Shown: piece by piece, positions 18,400 to 26,976 of the stretch
How positions within the stretch are numbered: the first letter of the stretch is position 1
How the letters are laid out: each line of letters starts with the position of its first letter
Assembly (NCBI RefSeq): GCF_003967535.1
Contig: NZ_BIFR01000002.1
Coordinates: 372,001 to 436,000 of the forward strand
Source of the DNA: Tengunoibacter tsumagoiensis
GTDB lineage: Bacteria > Chloroflexota > Ktedonobacteria > Ktedonobacterales > Ktedonobacteraceae
Reading direction: 5' to 3'
DNA length: 64,000 nucleotides
Made by a program: the position numbers and the translations under genes
Notes under the pieces: generated by a model
What the model was told of the DNA's origin: nothing
Databases searched by the model: none
Seen by the model: only the letters and a program-made list of their open reading frames with translations

Positions 18400-20595
18400 T
18401 TACACAAGAATACCACAATCAAAGAGGATTAATGAGCCATCTCCATAGACGGTTGGATGCTTTGTGCCAATCTGCCAATCAGTGTGAGGAACAATTGAGC
18501 AATGTTTACTAATCCAGGCAATCGTATCTTTATTACTGCCAGTTAAATGGAGCGTCTGCTTATCTTCTACCACTGATTTTGTCGTCGTCTTTTTGTCTTT
18601 TTGAGCGCCCTGTATGGTCTTTGTTATCTTTGTTATCGTGGGCGGAGCTGATTGTTGCAAGAGAAAATAGCGCACATTACCGGAGCTGACCTGATCCGAG
18701 AGCTGTTGAGCAGTGAGAATAGTATCGCCGCCGCCAAATCCACCAAGATCCATGACCGGTCGCCCTGTCTCGAGAATAAACGGGCTGGCCGTCCCAGCGT
18801 TGAGCGTTCCGATTAAGAAGCGTGCCTTATTTTGATGAGCCTCAAGATAGGTCACTAAATGATGAAAAGCCTGTGTCTGAGTTGAGTTCGCTTCATTGGG
18901 TTCTGGCATAGGAAAGGTTGGTTCAGCGACAGGTTGAGACGTATAGCGGAACAGGACTGGACTGGCCCCCCAAAATGTCGGTGCAACGAGGAGAGCCAGC
19001 ATACTTATAGGTAGAGCAGCAAGAAGCATAAATCGCAATTTGGGACTCGCTGCCAACGGTGTAATAGGACGTGTTGGGTGTTGAGAGAGATCACCAGCTG
19101 TGAAATTTGATAGCGGGCGTCGTTGTGTCTGCCGTTTGATGATCATAGTAGTCATACGAGCAATAAATAGAAGTATACTTGCAAGTATAGTAGTACAGAG
19201 AATAGGGAGCGTTAGTTGACTGAACCATTCAGGATAGACACTTAGAAGGTGAGCCTGCAAAGCGACCGTAGCCAGTAACGCGAATGGGAGGAGCCAGCCA
19301 CGCCAGCCAGTATGGAGATAATTGTCCGCCATAATAACCAGGCCACCAGCAGCCAGAGCGCAGATAGCAGGTGCAAGCATCACAAGATAATAGATATTAA
19401 AAAACTCTGCCCGACTAAAAAAGATCAGCATTGTGATCAGCCAGATGCCCCACAATAGAGCGGCTTGGTGCAAACGATGCAATGGAAGGCGTACGCGCGT
19501 CTGCCAGGCAATTGCCAGCAGACCAACCAGAGCTAGTGGAAGGAGCCAGCTAATCTGCCCTCCCAATTGGGGCGTGAGAAAACGAAATGGACCCGGCTGA
19601 CCAGCTCCTGGCTGTTTCAGTACTTTACTCTGTTCGGCTGGAGACAGGTCAGGCTCAGTTGGAGGATGTGTCTCACGGGTTGTTGTGGTATGTTTGGCAG
19701 GTGCAGGTGCAGGATTATTACGTCCAAGCAATCGTTGTACACCATTGTAGCCAATAGCCAGATTGAGCTCAGAATTGGTGCCACTTGACCCAACATATGG
19801 CCTTTGATTCGCGGGTGTAAGATCAACAGCCATGACCCAGGAAAGAGAGATGATCGCTAAGACAAGCGTAGTCAGCAGGAGGTTCAGCAGCCGTCTCCAC
19901 CAGGGAATGGGAGTACTCAGCAGATAGGTGATACTAAATGCAGGAATGACGAGAAAAGATTCAAGCATTTTGATATTAAAGCCTGCGCCAACCAGAGCGC
20001 CACAGAGTAAGAGCCATGATAACCGCCCTTTCTCCGTCGCTCGGAATAGGAACCAGGTCGCCAGCAACGTGGTAAACACGAGCAGACTATCGATAGTATT
20101 ATTGCGATTCGTCACAATACTGAGCGGTGTAAGCGTCAGCATAAGCGCAGCCAGGATACCCGCTACCGGACCAAAACTGCGCCGTACCAGCAGAAAGAGC
20201 AACAGGACAGCGCCTGTTCCGGACAGCGCTTCTGGCAGAAAGAGGCTGAAGCCAGTAAAACCAAAGGCCTGAGCGCTGAGCGTCTGAATCCAGAAGCCCA
20301 ATGGTGGCTTATCAATCGTGACAAAACCGCCTGGATCAAATGAGACAAAGAAGAAATTATGCCAGTTCATCTGCATACTTTTGACGCCGGCTGCATAATA
20401 GCTATTGCCTGTACCAAGGTCCCATAACCGATAGAAATTAAGAAACACACTGAGCAGGAAGACCAGCCCAAGGAGCAGCCAATGCCAGCGCCTGGTAGGC
20501 TGATTGGCAAGCTGGCGATGGATCAATGATGAGTGTTTATATTGTGGCTCGATAGGAATGGTTGCATCCCCATGAGGCCAGATTGATGTCTGCAC
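18400..20595 (-). CDS. GT39-like multi-membrane-spanning glycosyltransferase
   Basis: 731 aa with about a dozen hydrophobic segments, beginning near residue 38 (WLLLGLVFLLSVFLNFYRLW). The first outside loop carries GNSYYAAGVKSM and TIDKPPLGFWIQ, motifs of the ArnT/PMT-like family that uses polyprenyl-phosphate sugars on the outer membrane face. A Pro/Thr-rich loop (residues 300–325) and a soluble C-terminal domain (residues 575–731, including GGFGGGDTIL) complete it. It probably adds sugars to lipids, proteins or wall polymers. The start codon lies in a 340-base divergent gap with the mannonate-type SDR. Confidence 0.85.
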   Translation of the reverse strand: MQTSIWPHGDATIPIEPQYKHSSLIHRQLANQPTRRWHWLLLGLVFLLSVFLNFYRLWDLGTGNSYYAAGVKSMQMNWHNFFFVSFDPGGFVTIDKPPLGFWIQTLSAQAFGFTGFSLFLPEALSGTGAVLLLFLLVRRSFGPVAGILAALMLTLTPLSIVTNRNNTIDSLLVFTTLLATWFLFRATEKGRLSWLLLCGALVGAGFNIKMLESFLVIPAFSITYLLSTPIPWWRRLLNLLLTTLVLAIISLSWVMAVDLTPANQRPYVGSSGTNSELNLAIGYNGVQRLLGRNNPAPAPAKHTTTTRETHPPTEPDLSPAEQSKVLKQPGAGQPGPFRFLTPQLGGQISWLLPLALVGLLAIAWQTRVRLPLHRLHQAALLWGIWLITMLIFFSRAEFFNIYYLVMLAPAICALAAGGLVIMADNYLHTGWRGWLLPFALLATVALQAHLLSVYPEWFSQLTLPILCTTILASILLFIARMTTMIIKRQTQRRPLSNFTAGDLSQHPTRPITPLAASPKLRFMLLAALPISMLALLVAPTFWGASPVLFRYTSQPVAEPTFPMPEPNEANSTQTQAFHHLVTYLEAHQNKARFLIGTLNAGTASPFILETGRPVMDLGGFGGGDTILTAQQLSDQVSSGNVRYFLLQQSAPPTITKITKTIQGAQKDKKTTTKSVVEDKQTLHLTGSNKDTIAWISKHCSIVPHTDWQIGTKHPTVYGDGSLILFDCGILV

Positions 20596-20771
20596 TGCAT
20601 ACCCCCTTAGAAGAGAACATAGAGAAAAGATCTTCTTATTAGAGAGAACGAATCTATCGCTCCAACCTGTCCATAGCTTTGAAAAAAGGACCTTCTGGTC
20701 ATTGTATCTCGCTTTACAGTATCATTCTGAATTCAAGAAATATTCTGCAAATTCTCAAGAAAGGTTCAGAC

Positions 20772-20793
20772 CTGTCCTGTTATGCAAGGACAG
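20772..20793. terminator. short dyad in divergent intergenic region
   Basis: CTGTCCT (20772–20778) and its exact complement (20787–20793), 8-base loop, followed by TTTACTTTTT on the plus strand. In a divergent gap it may be an operator rather than a terminator. The rest of 20596–20935 shows nothing clear. Confidence 0.35.
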
Positions 20794-20935
20794 TTTACTT
20801 TTTATGCTATACTTGAGTAAAGGACGGTAATTTCTCTTTTTATCGCAAGTAGATGTAGACTGAGTCTGAAGAGAGCAGGGTAATTCCTCAATGTAAGCTA
20901 GCTTCAGATATATACTTAGATGAGGGATGTCATTT

Positions 20936-21766
20936 ATGATGACGACACTTTCTTCGTTATTTCGTCTTGATGGGCAGACGGCTGTGATCACAGGTGGGAG
21001 TGGCGTTTTAGGGAGCGTTATGGCTCAAACGCTGGCCCGGGCAGGTGCCAGCGTTGTCATTTTGAGTCGTCGCCGGGAGGCTTCGCAGGTGGTTGCGCAG
21101 CAGATTATAGCTGAAGGTGGGCAAGCCCTGGGACTGGCCTGTGACGTCCTGAAGAAAGAGTCCCTTGAAGAAGCATTGGAGCAGGTAACCAGCGTATCTG
21201 GTCCAGTTGATATTTTGGTGAATGCCGCAGGTGGAAATCAGCCAGCAGCTACCACCTCGCAGGAAAGAACCTTTTTTGAACTTGATAATGAAGCCATTGA
21301 TGCCGTCTTTGACCTGAATTTCTCGGGTACATTGAAGGCCTGCCAGGTCTTTGGCAAGGGTATGGCTGAGCGAAAGCAAGGATGTATCATTAATATTGCC
21401 TCAATGAACTCACTCAGGCCATTAACACGTATCCCTGCGTATAGTGCCGCCAAGGCAGCGATTACCAATTTCACGCAGTGGTTAGCGGTCCATATGGCCC
21501 AGGAATATGGTCCCAATATTCGCGTGAATGCGCTGGCCCCAGGCTTTTTCCTGACAGAGCAGAACCGTTTCTTATTGACTGATGCTCAGACCGGAGCCTA
21601 TACACCTCGTGGACAAAAAATTATTGAGCATACCCCTCAGGGTCGTATGGGCGTGCCAGAGGACCTCAGCGGGACCTTACTCTGGTTAGCCAGTCCAGCG
21701 GCACACTTTGTGACAGGAATTGTTGTACCAGTTGATGGCGGCTTCTCCGCATATAGTGGCGTGTAA
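20936..21766 (+). CDS. SDR oxidoreductase, D-mannonate oxidoreductase type
   Basis: About 276 aa. Motifs are TGGSGVLGSVMA (cofactor loop), LVNAAGGNQPAAT, ASMNSLRPLTRIPAYSAAK (Ser, Tyr, Lys) and NALAPGFFLTEQNRFLL, with a VPVDGGFSAYSGV tail. This set matches the SDR-type fructuronate/mannonate oxidoreductases (YjmF/UxuB-like) of hexuronate breakdown. I chose ATG 20936, 9 bases after GAGGG; the ATG at 20927 is too close to that site. No other glucuronate gene is adjacent, so the pathway must be completed elsewhere or the substrate differs. Confidence 0.85.
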   Translation: MMTTLSSLFRLDGQTAVITGGSGVLGSVMAQTLARAGASVVILSRRREASQVVAQQIIAEGGQALGLACDVLKKESLEEALEQVTSVSGPVDILVNAAGGNQPAATTSQERTFFELDNEAIDAVFDLNFSGTLKACQVFGKGMAERKQGCIINIASMNSLRPLTRIPAYSAAKAAITNFTQWLAVHMAQEYGPNIRVNALAPGFFLTEQNRFLLTDAQTGAYTPRGQKIIEHTPQGRMGVPEDLSGTLLWLASPAAHFVTGIVVPVDGGFSAYSGV

Positions 21767-21929
21767 GCGCGATATTCTTGCTTTGATCTCCTATAAACCT
21801 GTAGACCTGTTGGGGAGTTTCTTCAGAGTTCACCCTAAACTCATACGTTTATATAGTTAAGCCTATACGTTTATATGCTTGAGACTTTTGTTTACCATTA
21901 CTCTCTTATCTATCAGGAGGCTGAATTCT

Positions 21930-22826
21930 GTGTTCAAACCGATACGTTTTAATCAACTATTAAAGGCAGTGCCAGGTCTCACCCATTTGCAGCATACACA
22001 GCACTCGACAACCCATAAGTATAGTGAACATATTAAAAAGACTGTTGATATTGATAACGTGCATGTCTCTGCACAGACGGGCAAGGAAGTTCATACCCAT
22101 GCCCATGTCACAGAGGATGTTGAGCGCAAGCCCGCACATGGTACAACTGGCGCGGTGACCCATGAACATATTCGTGCTGATGTTGATGTGGTTTCTAAAT
22201 CGGTTCAGGGGACTGCTGGTGAACATGGAATGACCGAAACATTGTCGCATGTTCATGCTACTATAGTTGGTGTGGCAAATATTGAACTAACCCCTCCCCA
22301 TCCTCCTCGTGAAGAGACTCCTCTGTATGTTCAGACACATCGCCATCTCGTCTTTACGCAAGATTCACCCTGTGCTATCTGTGGTGTGCGCCGTTCGACA
22401 CTGAATGATCCAAAAGCGAATCCATTTGGAGCCAAAGATCTGGAGACCCATCACTATCCTATTGAGCGCTGTCTGTTAGATGCCTGCGATCCTAAAAAAG
22501 TGGGCGTCATTTTTCCACAGGTAAAGGACCGTAAAACCCTCGAAGAATTTATTGATTCAGAGGCGAATATGATGGTCTTATGCGATATCCATCATCGTCA
22601 CCCATTGCATGGTATCCACCATCTTGTCGGACCTGACTTCTACGTGCAGCCATTCCTGTATGGAGGCTATCAGATCGTAGCCGATGCTGCAGATGAAGCC
22701 GCAGCCATTGCCAACAACGAAAAAGTGGTTCATAAACACGTCACTATTGATGAGATTACACATGGTGATCAGGTTGTAGAGAAGAAGGTCGTTAAAGAGA
22801 CCACAGTGACACGTCCTGTACGCTAA
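21930..22826 (+). CDS. His-rich protein with C-terminal HNH-like zinc domain
   Basis: I chose GTG 21930, 9 bases after AGGAGG; a longer in-frame start at 21879 has no such site. The 298-aa product has residues 20–130 rich in His (HTHAHVTEDVE, THEHIRADVDV, LSHVHATIVGV). Residues 145–235 then look like an HNH fold: CAICGVRRS, LETHHYPIERC, MMVLCDIHHRHPLHGIHH. The Cys-x2-Cys and Cys-x2-His pairs could hold structural zinc, with THH as the beta-beta-alpha-metal core. Whether it cuts nucleic acid is unknown. The tail is charged (KKVVKETTVTRP). A shared stem-loop follows the stop. Confidence 0.6.
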   Translation: MFKPIRFNQLLKAVPGLTHLQHTQHSTTHKYSEHIKKTVDIDNVHVSAQTGKEVHTHAHVTEDVERKPAHGTTGAVTHEHIRADVDVVSKSVQGTAGEHGMTETLSHVHATIVGVANIELTPPHPPREETPLYVQTHRHLVFTQDSPCAICGVRRSTLNDPKANPFGAKDLETHHYPIERCLLDACDPKKVGVIFPQVKDRKTLEEFIDSEANMMVLCDIHHRHPLHGIHHLVGPDFYVQPFLYGGYQIVADAADEAAAIANNEKVVHKHVTIDEITHGDQVVEKKVVKETTVTRPVR

Positions 22827-22851
22827 GCTTTACCCCTGTAAGCTTTACCGA

Positions 22852-22885
22852 TTCCGGCAGCCCACGTTTACGACGGCTGCCGGAA
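22852..22885. terminator. shared stem-loop between convergent genes
   Basis: An 11-bp perfect stem (TTCCGGCAGCC at 22852–22862, complement at 22875–22885) with a 12-base loop between the convergent stops at 22826 and 22908. GC-rich, without a long T-run. Confidence 0.6.
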
Positions 22886-22907
22886 AGTCAGGTATCATCC
22901 CTGCGAG

Positions 22908-23870
22908 CTATTGTTGTTGAGGTTGGAGATGAATATTCTCTTCAGGCTCATAGGCAGTGTGCATGACAGGAATCCAATCGGCTTCCAATGAAAGTTCTGC
23001 ACTTAGTGGTGGCGCTTCAGTCGGGAAAACGCGAACGGAGACAGAGAGGTCGCTATCGGCCTTGCCACGGAAGATCCCATGTGTTGGTGGAACATCAGAA
23101 TAATCACGACCAACAGCAATACGGATATGACGTTCGCCTGCCAATGTATCATTTGTCGGATCAAAACCGACCCAACCAAGTCCTGGCAACAGAGCTTCTA
23201 CCCAGGCATGAGTTGCACCAGCCGATGATTGTGCACGTGGATCATTCCCTCGCGCAAAGAGATAGCCACTGACATAGCGGCAAGGAATCTGTAACGAGCG
23301 AACCATGGTAATCATAATATGCGCAAAATCTTGACAGACACCGCGACGGATGCGTAGAGCGTCGTCAATTGGCGAGTCCACACGCGTATTTTTTTTGGCA
23401 TATTCGATCGACGCATAGAGCTTGTGATTGATCTCGTGCAGAGCACTCAGGGGATCATGGCGACGTTGAATATCTAGTTCACGCATAAATGCATAAAAAA
23501 TTTCACTGGGCTGAGTAAAATGGCTCGGTTTAAGCATATCCCAATATTCATCGTTAGCCGTCAAGGCATCAAGCTCTTCCCATGCACTTGCACTCAGTTC
23601 ATCAGGAAGTGGTAACGGTGGTAGTACCTCAACAATAGCTTCGGCAGTAATAGTGAGATGTGAATGGCTGTTAGGAATATCAAAGTGATGCACACGATTG
23701 CTCAGATCGTCCCGATACGTCAAGATCTGTGTGCGTGGACTGGTTGTCAGACGAAAATCGAGACAATGCTGCTGACCTTCGCTTCGCGGTTGAATCCGAA
23801 CCTCCATAATACTCTCAGTGATAGGAGCACTATAGCGGAACTTTGTGATATGTTGAACCGTATAATACAT
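22908..23870 (-). CDS. transglutaminase-like cysteine protease fold protein (COG1305), copy 1
   Basis: The start at 23870 (MYYTVQHITKFRY) is the family N-terminus with GGAGAAAAG upstream; the longer frame adds 13 unsupported residues. The 320-aa protein has an N-terminal beta domain (residues 1–100) and a transglutaminase core: RRGVCQDFAHIMITM with the nucleophile Cys, ATHAWVEALLPG with His, and GFDPTND with Asp. The triad is complete. It is the third gene of a minus-strand set after the ATP-grasp and alpha-E genes, a long-known conserved neighbourhood of unproven function, possibly making or trimming peptide or isopeptide bonds. Confidence 0.92.
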   Translation of the reverse strand: MYYTVQHITKFRYSAPITESIMEVRIQPRSEGQQHCLDFRLTTSPRTQILTYRDDLSNRVHHFDIPNSHSHLTITAEAIVEVLPPLPLPDELSASAWEELDALTANDEYWDMLKPSHFTQPSEIFYAFMRELDIQRRHDPLSALHEINHKLYASIEYAKKNTRVDSPIDDALRIRRGVCQDFAHIMITMVRSLQIPCRYVSGYLFARGNDPRAQSSAGATHAWVEALLPGLGWVGFDPTNDTLAGERHIRIAVGRDYSDVPPTHGIFRGKADSDLSVSVRVFPTEAPPLSAELSLEADWIPVMHTAYEPEENIHLQPQQQ

Positions 23871-23954
23871 CTTTTCTCCAATATATGCATCATGCAAGAA
23901 AATATGCACAGAAGCTTTCCTGGTGCGCAGAGAGAACCCTTATCGGTAGATGGA

Positions 23955-24944
23955 TTATTCTTGTGCAGCGCCCCTTCCTGTAAGAGCCACATCAATGGGA
24001 TAGACAATATACGCCTGATAAATGGCTTTGTGAATTTGCGTACACTGTCGTTGAATATTCTCCAGATAACTATGCATATCATGGAAAATATCCTCCACCT
24101 GATCGTACTCCAGACTTGAGCGTAGCCGTCCAGCCAGGCGCTCAACACCTTTTGTCGAGCGTGTTTCAGCGGATCGCGCAATCGCCTGCAATGCACTCTG
24201 AATCATCGTAGCAGCAAAGCGAACAGAGCGTGGAGACTCAGCATTTAAGAGCAGAAACTCGGCGATCTTCTCAGGATCGATTGTTGCCGTATATACCTTA
24301 CAGTATGCCTCAAATGAGGTGCAGGAGCGCAGTAATCCGACCCAACCCATATAATCGAGATAGTCTAAAGGGCTGGTCAGACCCTCTTGTTGATATTTGA
24401 GATAAGTACTGAAATGCACATCGAGCAGAGAAGCGGTAGCCTGTGCTCGCTCGATAAAGCGACCAACCCGAATAAAATGCCAGCCCTCACTATGATTCAT
24501 CGTTGCATCAGTAATGCCTTGAAAGAGCTGAACCCCCTCTTTAATACTTTTCAGAAAACTATAGGGATCGGCATACCAGACCTCATCAATATCTATGCGC
24601 TTGATCTGGAGATAGAGACGATTGACCTGTTCCCACATTTCCGTACTGATCTGCTCGCGAACCTGGCGTCCATTCTCGCGTCCTTGAGCAATACAGGAGA
24701 GAAGAGAGGCACTATTATTCGCATCGAAGGTCAGCGAACGTGTGAGATCAAAGACCTCATCAGGATTTTCACCAAGCGGAGGAAGATGGAGACTTAAACG
24801 GAGCCGTTCCCAACGCTGCTCAGCATGTTCGGCATCTTGATCTAACATCTGGTGGAGCGACTCATCTAGTAAGCGGGCGGTATGTTCCGCACGTTCAAGA
24901 TAGCGGCTCATCCAATATAGATTATCGGCGACTCGTGACAGCAT
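23955..24944 (-). CDS. alpha-E domain protein (DUF403)
   Basis: 329 aa, all-helical, with the family start MLSRVADNLYWMSRYLERAEHTARLLD and repeated E-rich helices (REQISTEMWEQVNRLYLQI, FIRVGRFIERAQATASLL). DUF403 proteins are encoded next to circularly permuted ATP-grasp and transglutaminase proteins in many bacteria. Iyer, Aravind and co-workers predicted a peptide-forming system, with alpha-E as a helper. It lies 24 bases after the ATP-grasp gene and 84 bases before the transglutaminase gene, consistent with one transcript. Confidence 0.93.
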   Translation of the reverse strand: MLSRVADNLYWMSRYLERAEHTARLLDESLHQMLDQDAEHAEQRWERLRLSLHLPPLGENPDEVFDLTRSLTFDANNSASLLSCIAQGRENGRQVREQISTEMWEQVNRLYLQIKRIDIDEVWYADPYSFLKSIKEGVQLFQGITDATMNHSEGWHFIRVGRFIERAQATASLLDVHFSTYLKYQQEGLTSPLDYLDYMGWVGLLRSCTSFEAYCKVYTATIDPEKIAEFLLLNAESPRSVRFAATMIQSALQAIARSAETRSTKGVERLAGRLRSSLEYDQVEDIFHDMHSYLENIQRQCTQIHKAIYQAYIVYPIDVALTGRGAAQE

Positions 24945-24968
24945 AGTAGATCCTCATTCACTGCTCAA

Positions 24969-26441
24969 CTAATCATGCAAGACCCAGGTATCCTTGCTAC
25001 CGCCCCCTTGAGAAGAATTCACGACGAGAGAGCCACGTTTAAGTGCCACACGGGTTAAGCCGCCAGGGACAACTGTAATGCGATCGCCATTGAGGACAAA
25101 GGGGCGTAGATCGACATGACGTGGTTCAATCCGATTCTCTAAAAAGCAAGGGGCACGCGAGAGCGCAAGCGTTGGTTGAGCAATATAATTGCGCGGATCG
25201 GCAATGATGCGCTGTCGAAAATCTTCGCGTTGTTCAGCCGTACTATAAGGACCAATCAACATGCCATAGCCACCAGATTCGCCAACAGCTTTGACGACCA
25301 GTTCATCCAGATGATCAAGCACATAGCGTCGCTCTTTCTCATCCGTGAGCAGAAACGTCTCTACATTAGGGAGAATAGGGTCCTCATTCAAATAGTAGCG
25401 GATAATTTTCGGGACATAGGCATAGAGAGCCTTATCATCCGCGATCCCTGTGCCGATCGAGTTTGCCAGTGCGACATTGCCAGCACGATAGGCATTGAGC
25501 AGGCCAGGGACGCCGAGCGTTGAGCGAGGATGGAAGGCCAGAGGATCTAAATAATCATCATCAATGCGACGATAAATCACATCAACGCGTTTGAGGCCAC
25601 CAGTTGTGCGCATATAGATGACATTATTATGCACAATCAGATCGCGCCCCTCAACTAACTCTATGCCCATCTGGCGAGCAAGGAATGTATGCTCAAAATA
25701 AGCCGAATTATAGACACCTGGCGTAAGCAGGACAATCGTAGGATCGGGATTGCCAAGGGGAGCCAGGGACGAGAGCGTGCTTAAGAGAGCCTGCCCATAG
25801 TGATCGATCGCCCGAACGCCATGACTGACAAAGAGCGAAGGGAAGACGCGCTTCATCACTTCGCGATTAGTGAGCATGTATGAGACACCACTGGGGACAC
25901 GGAGATTGTCCTCCAGAACGGCAAATTGCCCATCTGGCAGGCGGACAAGGTCTGTTCCCACAATAGAGATATAAATATCATGTGGGATACGAATACCGCG
26001 CATCTCACGTCGATAATGGCGACAACTATAGATCAATGAGCGAGGAAGACTGCCATCAGCAAGAATATGCCCCTCATGATAAATATCTTTCAGGAACAGG
26101 TTGAGTGCAGTAATGCGTTGAGCTAATCCGCGTTCGATTGTCTCCCATTCCTGTGCAGTAATAATGCGTGGAAGCAGATCATAAGGCCAGATGCGCTCTG
26201 TCCCTTCATTGTCTCCATAGACAGTGAAGGTAATACCCTGATTCAGAAAAGCCTGATTAGCTGCTTGCTGACGTTGATGCAGGGTGTCAAAAGGCATCTC
26301 GAGCAGGCGATAATAGAGCTTTTGATAGGCTGAGCGAGCCTTCCCCTCTGCGTTGAACATCTCATCATAGGCATGATCAAGCAGGTATTCCGCAAAGGGT
26401 GGCGGCAAGGTAATCCGCCCCGAAGTGTCTGGTCGTGGCAT
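24969..26441 (-). CDS. circularly permuted ATP-grasp type 2 protein (COG2308)
   Basis: 490 aa, the normal length. Family segments include LNLFLKDIYHEG, the DNLRVPSGVSYMLTNR box (likely ligand binding), LLTPGVYNSAYFEH, VDVIYRRIDDDYLDPL, NSIGTGIADDKALYAYVP, ESGGYGMLIGP and ENRIEPRHVDLRPFV. ATP-grasp enzymes ligate a carboxylate to an amine through an acyl phosphate, so a peptide or amide product is expected; the substrate is unknown. It is the first gene of the minus-strand set. A strong promoter at 26568–26539 is separated from it by an intrinsic terminator at 26499–26474, so it may be attenuated. Confidence 0.93.
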   Translation of the reverse strand: MPRPDTSGRITLPPPFAEYLLDHAYDEMFNAEGKARSAYQKLYYRLLEMPFDTLHQRQQAANQAFLNQGITFTVYGDNEGTERIWPYDLLPRIITAQEWETIERGLAQRITALNLFLKDIYHEGHILADGSLPRSLIYSCRHYRREMRGIRIPHDIYISIVGTDLVRLPDGQFAVLEDNLRVPSGVSYMLTNREVMKRVFPSLFVSHGVRAIDHYGQALLSTLSSLAPLGNPDPTIVLLTPGVYNSAYFEHTFLARQMGIELVEGRDLIVHNNVIYMRTTGGLKRVDVIYRRIDDDYLDPLAFHPRSTLGVPGLLNAYRAGNVALANSIGTGIADDKALYAYVPKIIRYYLNEDPILPNVETFLLTDEKERRYVLDHLDELVVKAVGESGGYGMLIGPYSTAEQREDFRQRIIADPRNYIAQPTLALSRAPCFLENRIEPRHVDLRPFVLNGDRITVVPGGLTRVALKRGSLVVNSSQGGGSKDTWVLHD

Positions 26442-26473
26442 GGCAAGGTCCCCGGCTTTCAGACAGTATAAAC

Positions 26474-26499
26474 AAAAAACCCCACACCAGTGTGTGAGG
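26474..26499 (-). terminator. intrinsic terminator inside the ATP-grasp leader
   Basis: On the minus strand, CCTCACAC (26499–26492), loop ACTG, GTGTGGGG (26487–26480), then TTTTTT (26479–26474). The stem has one G·T pair. It lies only 33 bases before the ATP-grasp start codon and about 40 bases after the -10 box, so a promoter-proximal transcript would stop here unless the hairpin is prevented. Small stems (TGGT–ACCA, CATC–GATG) precede it. Confidence 0.7.
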
Positions 26500-26538
26500 C
26501 CTCATCGCCATGGATGGTTTTACCAGGTAGGTATATTT

Positions 26539-26568
26539 ATAATACCCACCCATTGGTTCATTTGTCAA
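26539..26568 (-). promoter_or_regulatory. strong sigma-A-type promoter for the ATP-grasp/alpha-E/transglutaminase set
   Basis: Minus strand: TTGACA (26568–26563) and TATTAT (26544–26539), 18-base spacer. A start near 26532 would give a leader of about 90 bases to the ATP-grasp gene, or a terminated RNA of about 60 bases. Confidence 0.7.
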
Positions 26569-26726
26569 GTTTGAACAAATATTTTCTGGTTTATGCGGAG
26601 AGCCTGGCACATATATAAGAATCATGCTTCTAGTAAAGGCAGATTTAAGAGGATATAGAAACAAATGATGCGTTCTCTCGTTTATAGAGAGGCCATGGTA
26701 TGGAAAAATTTTGTTTCATTTGCCAA

Positions 26727-26755
26727 TTGACAAAGCGAGAGTGAAACAGTATCTC
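26727..26755 (+). promoter_or_regulatory. promoter-like sequence for transglutaminase/P450 operon
   Basis: TTGACA (26727–26732) and TATCTC (26750–26755) with a 17-base spacer, about 220 bases upstream of the plus-strand operon. The rest of the 26442–26976 divergent gap shows no further gene. Confidence 0.45.
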
Positions 26756-26976
26756 AGGCAGATTCGTATCACTAATGACAAGCAAGGACTTTATAGATTA
26801 TAATAGTCACAAGAATTCTTGTCTTTTTGTGCAATTTTACGCATCAGAGCAGCAAAGTATGTTGTTGATCGATCCTGTTCTGCACAGAGAGGAAAATCTA
26901 ACAAGAAGTGTCCTTGACTTTTGTACATGTTTACCTCGTAGAGCGGCAGTTGTCGCTAGTAAGGAATGCAAAAGCC

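Noticed and set aside
26377..26664. Minus-strand ORF through the terminator as a Trp-type leader peptide
   Set aside because: The frame runs on through the terminator and into the ATP-grasp gene; no ribosome-binding site and no run of regulatory codons.
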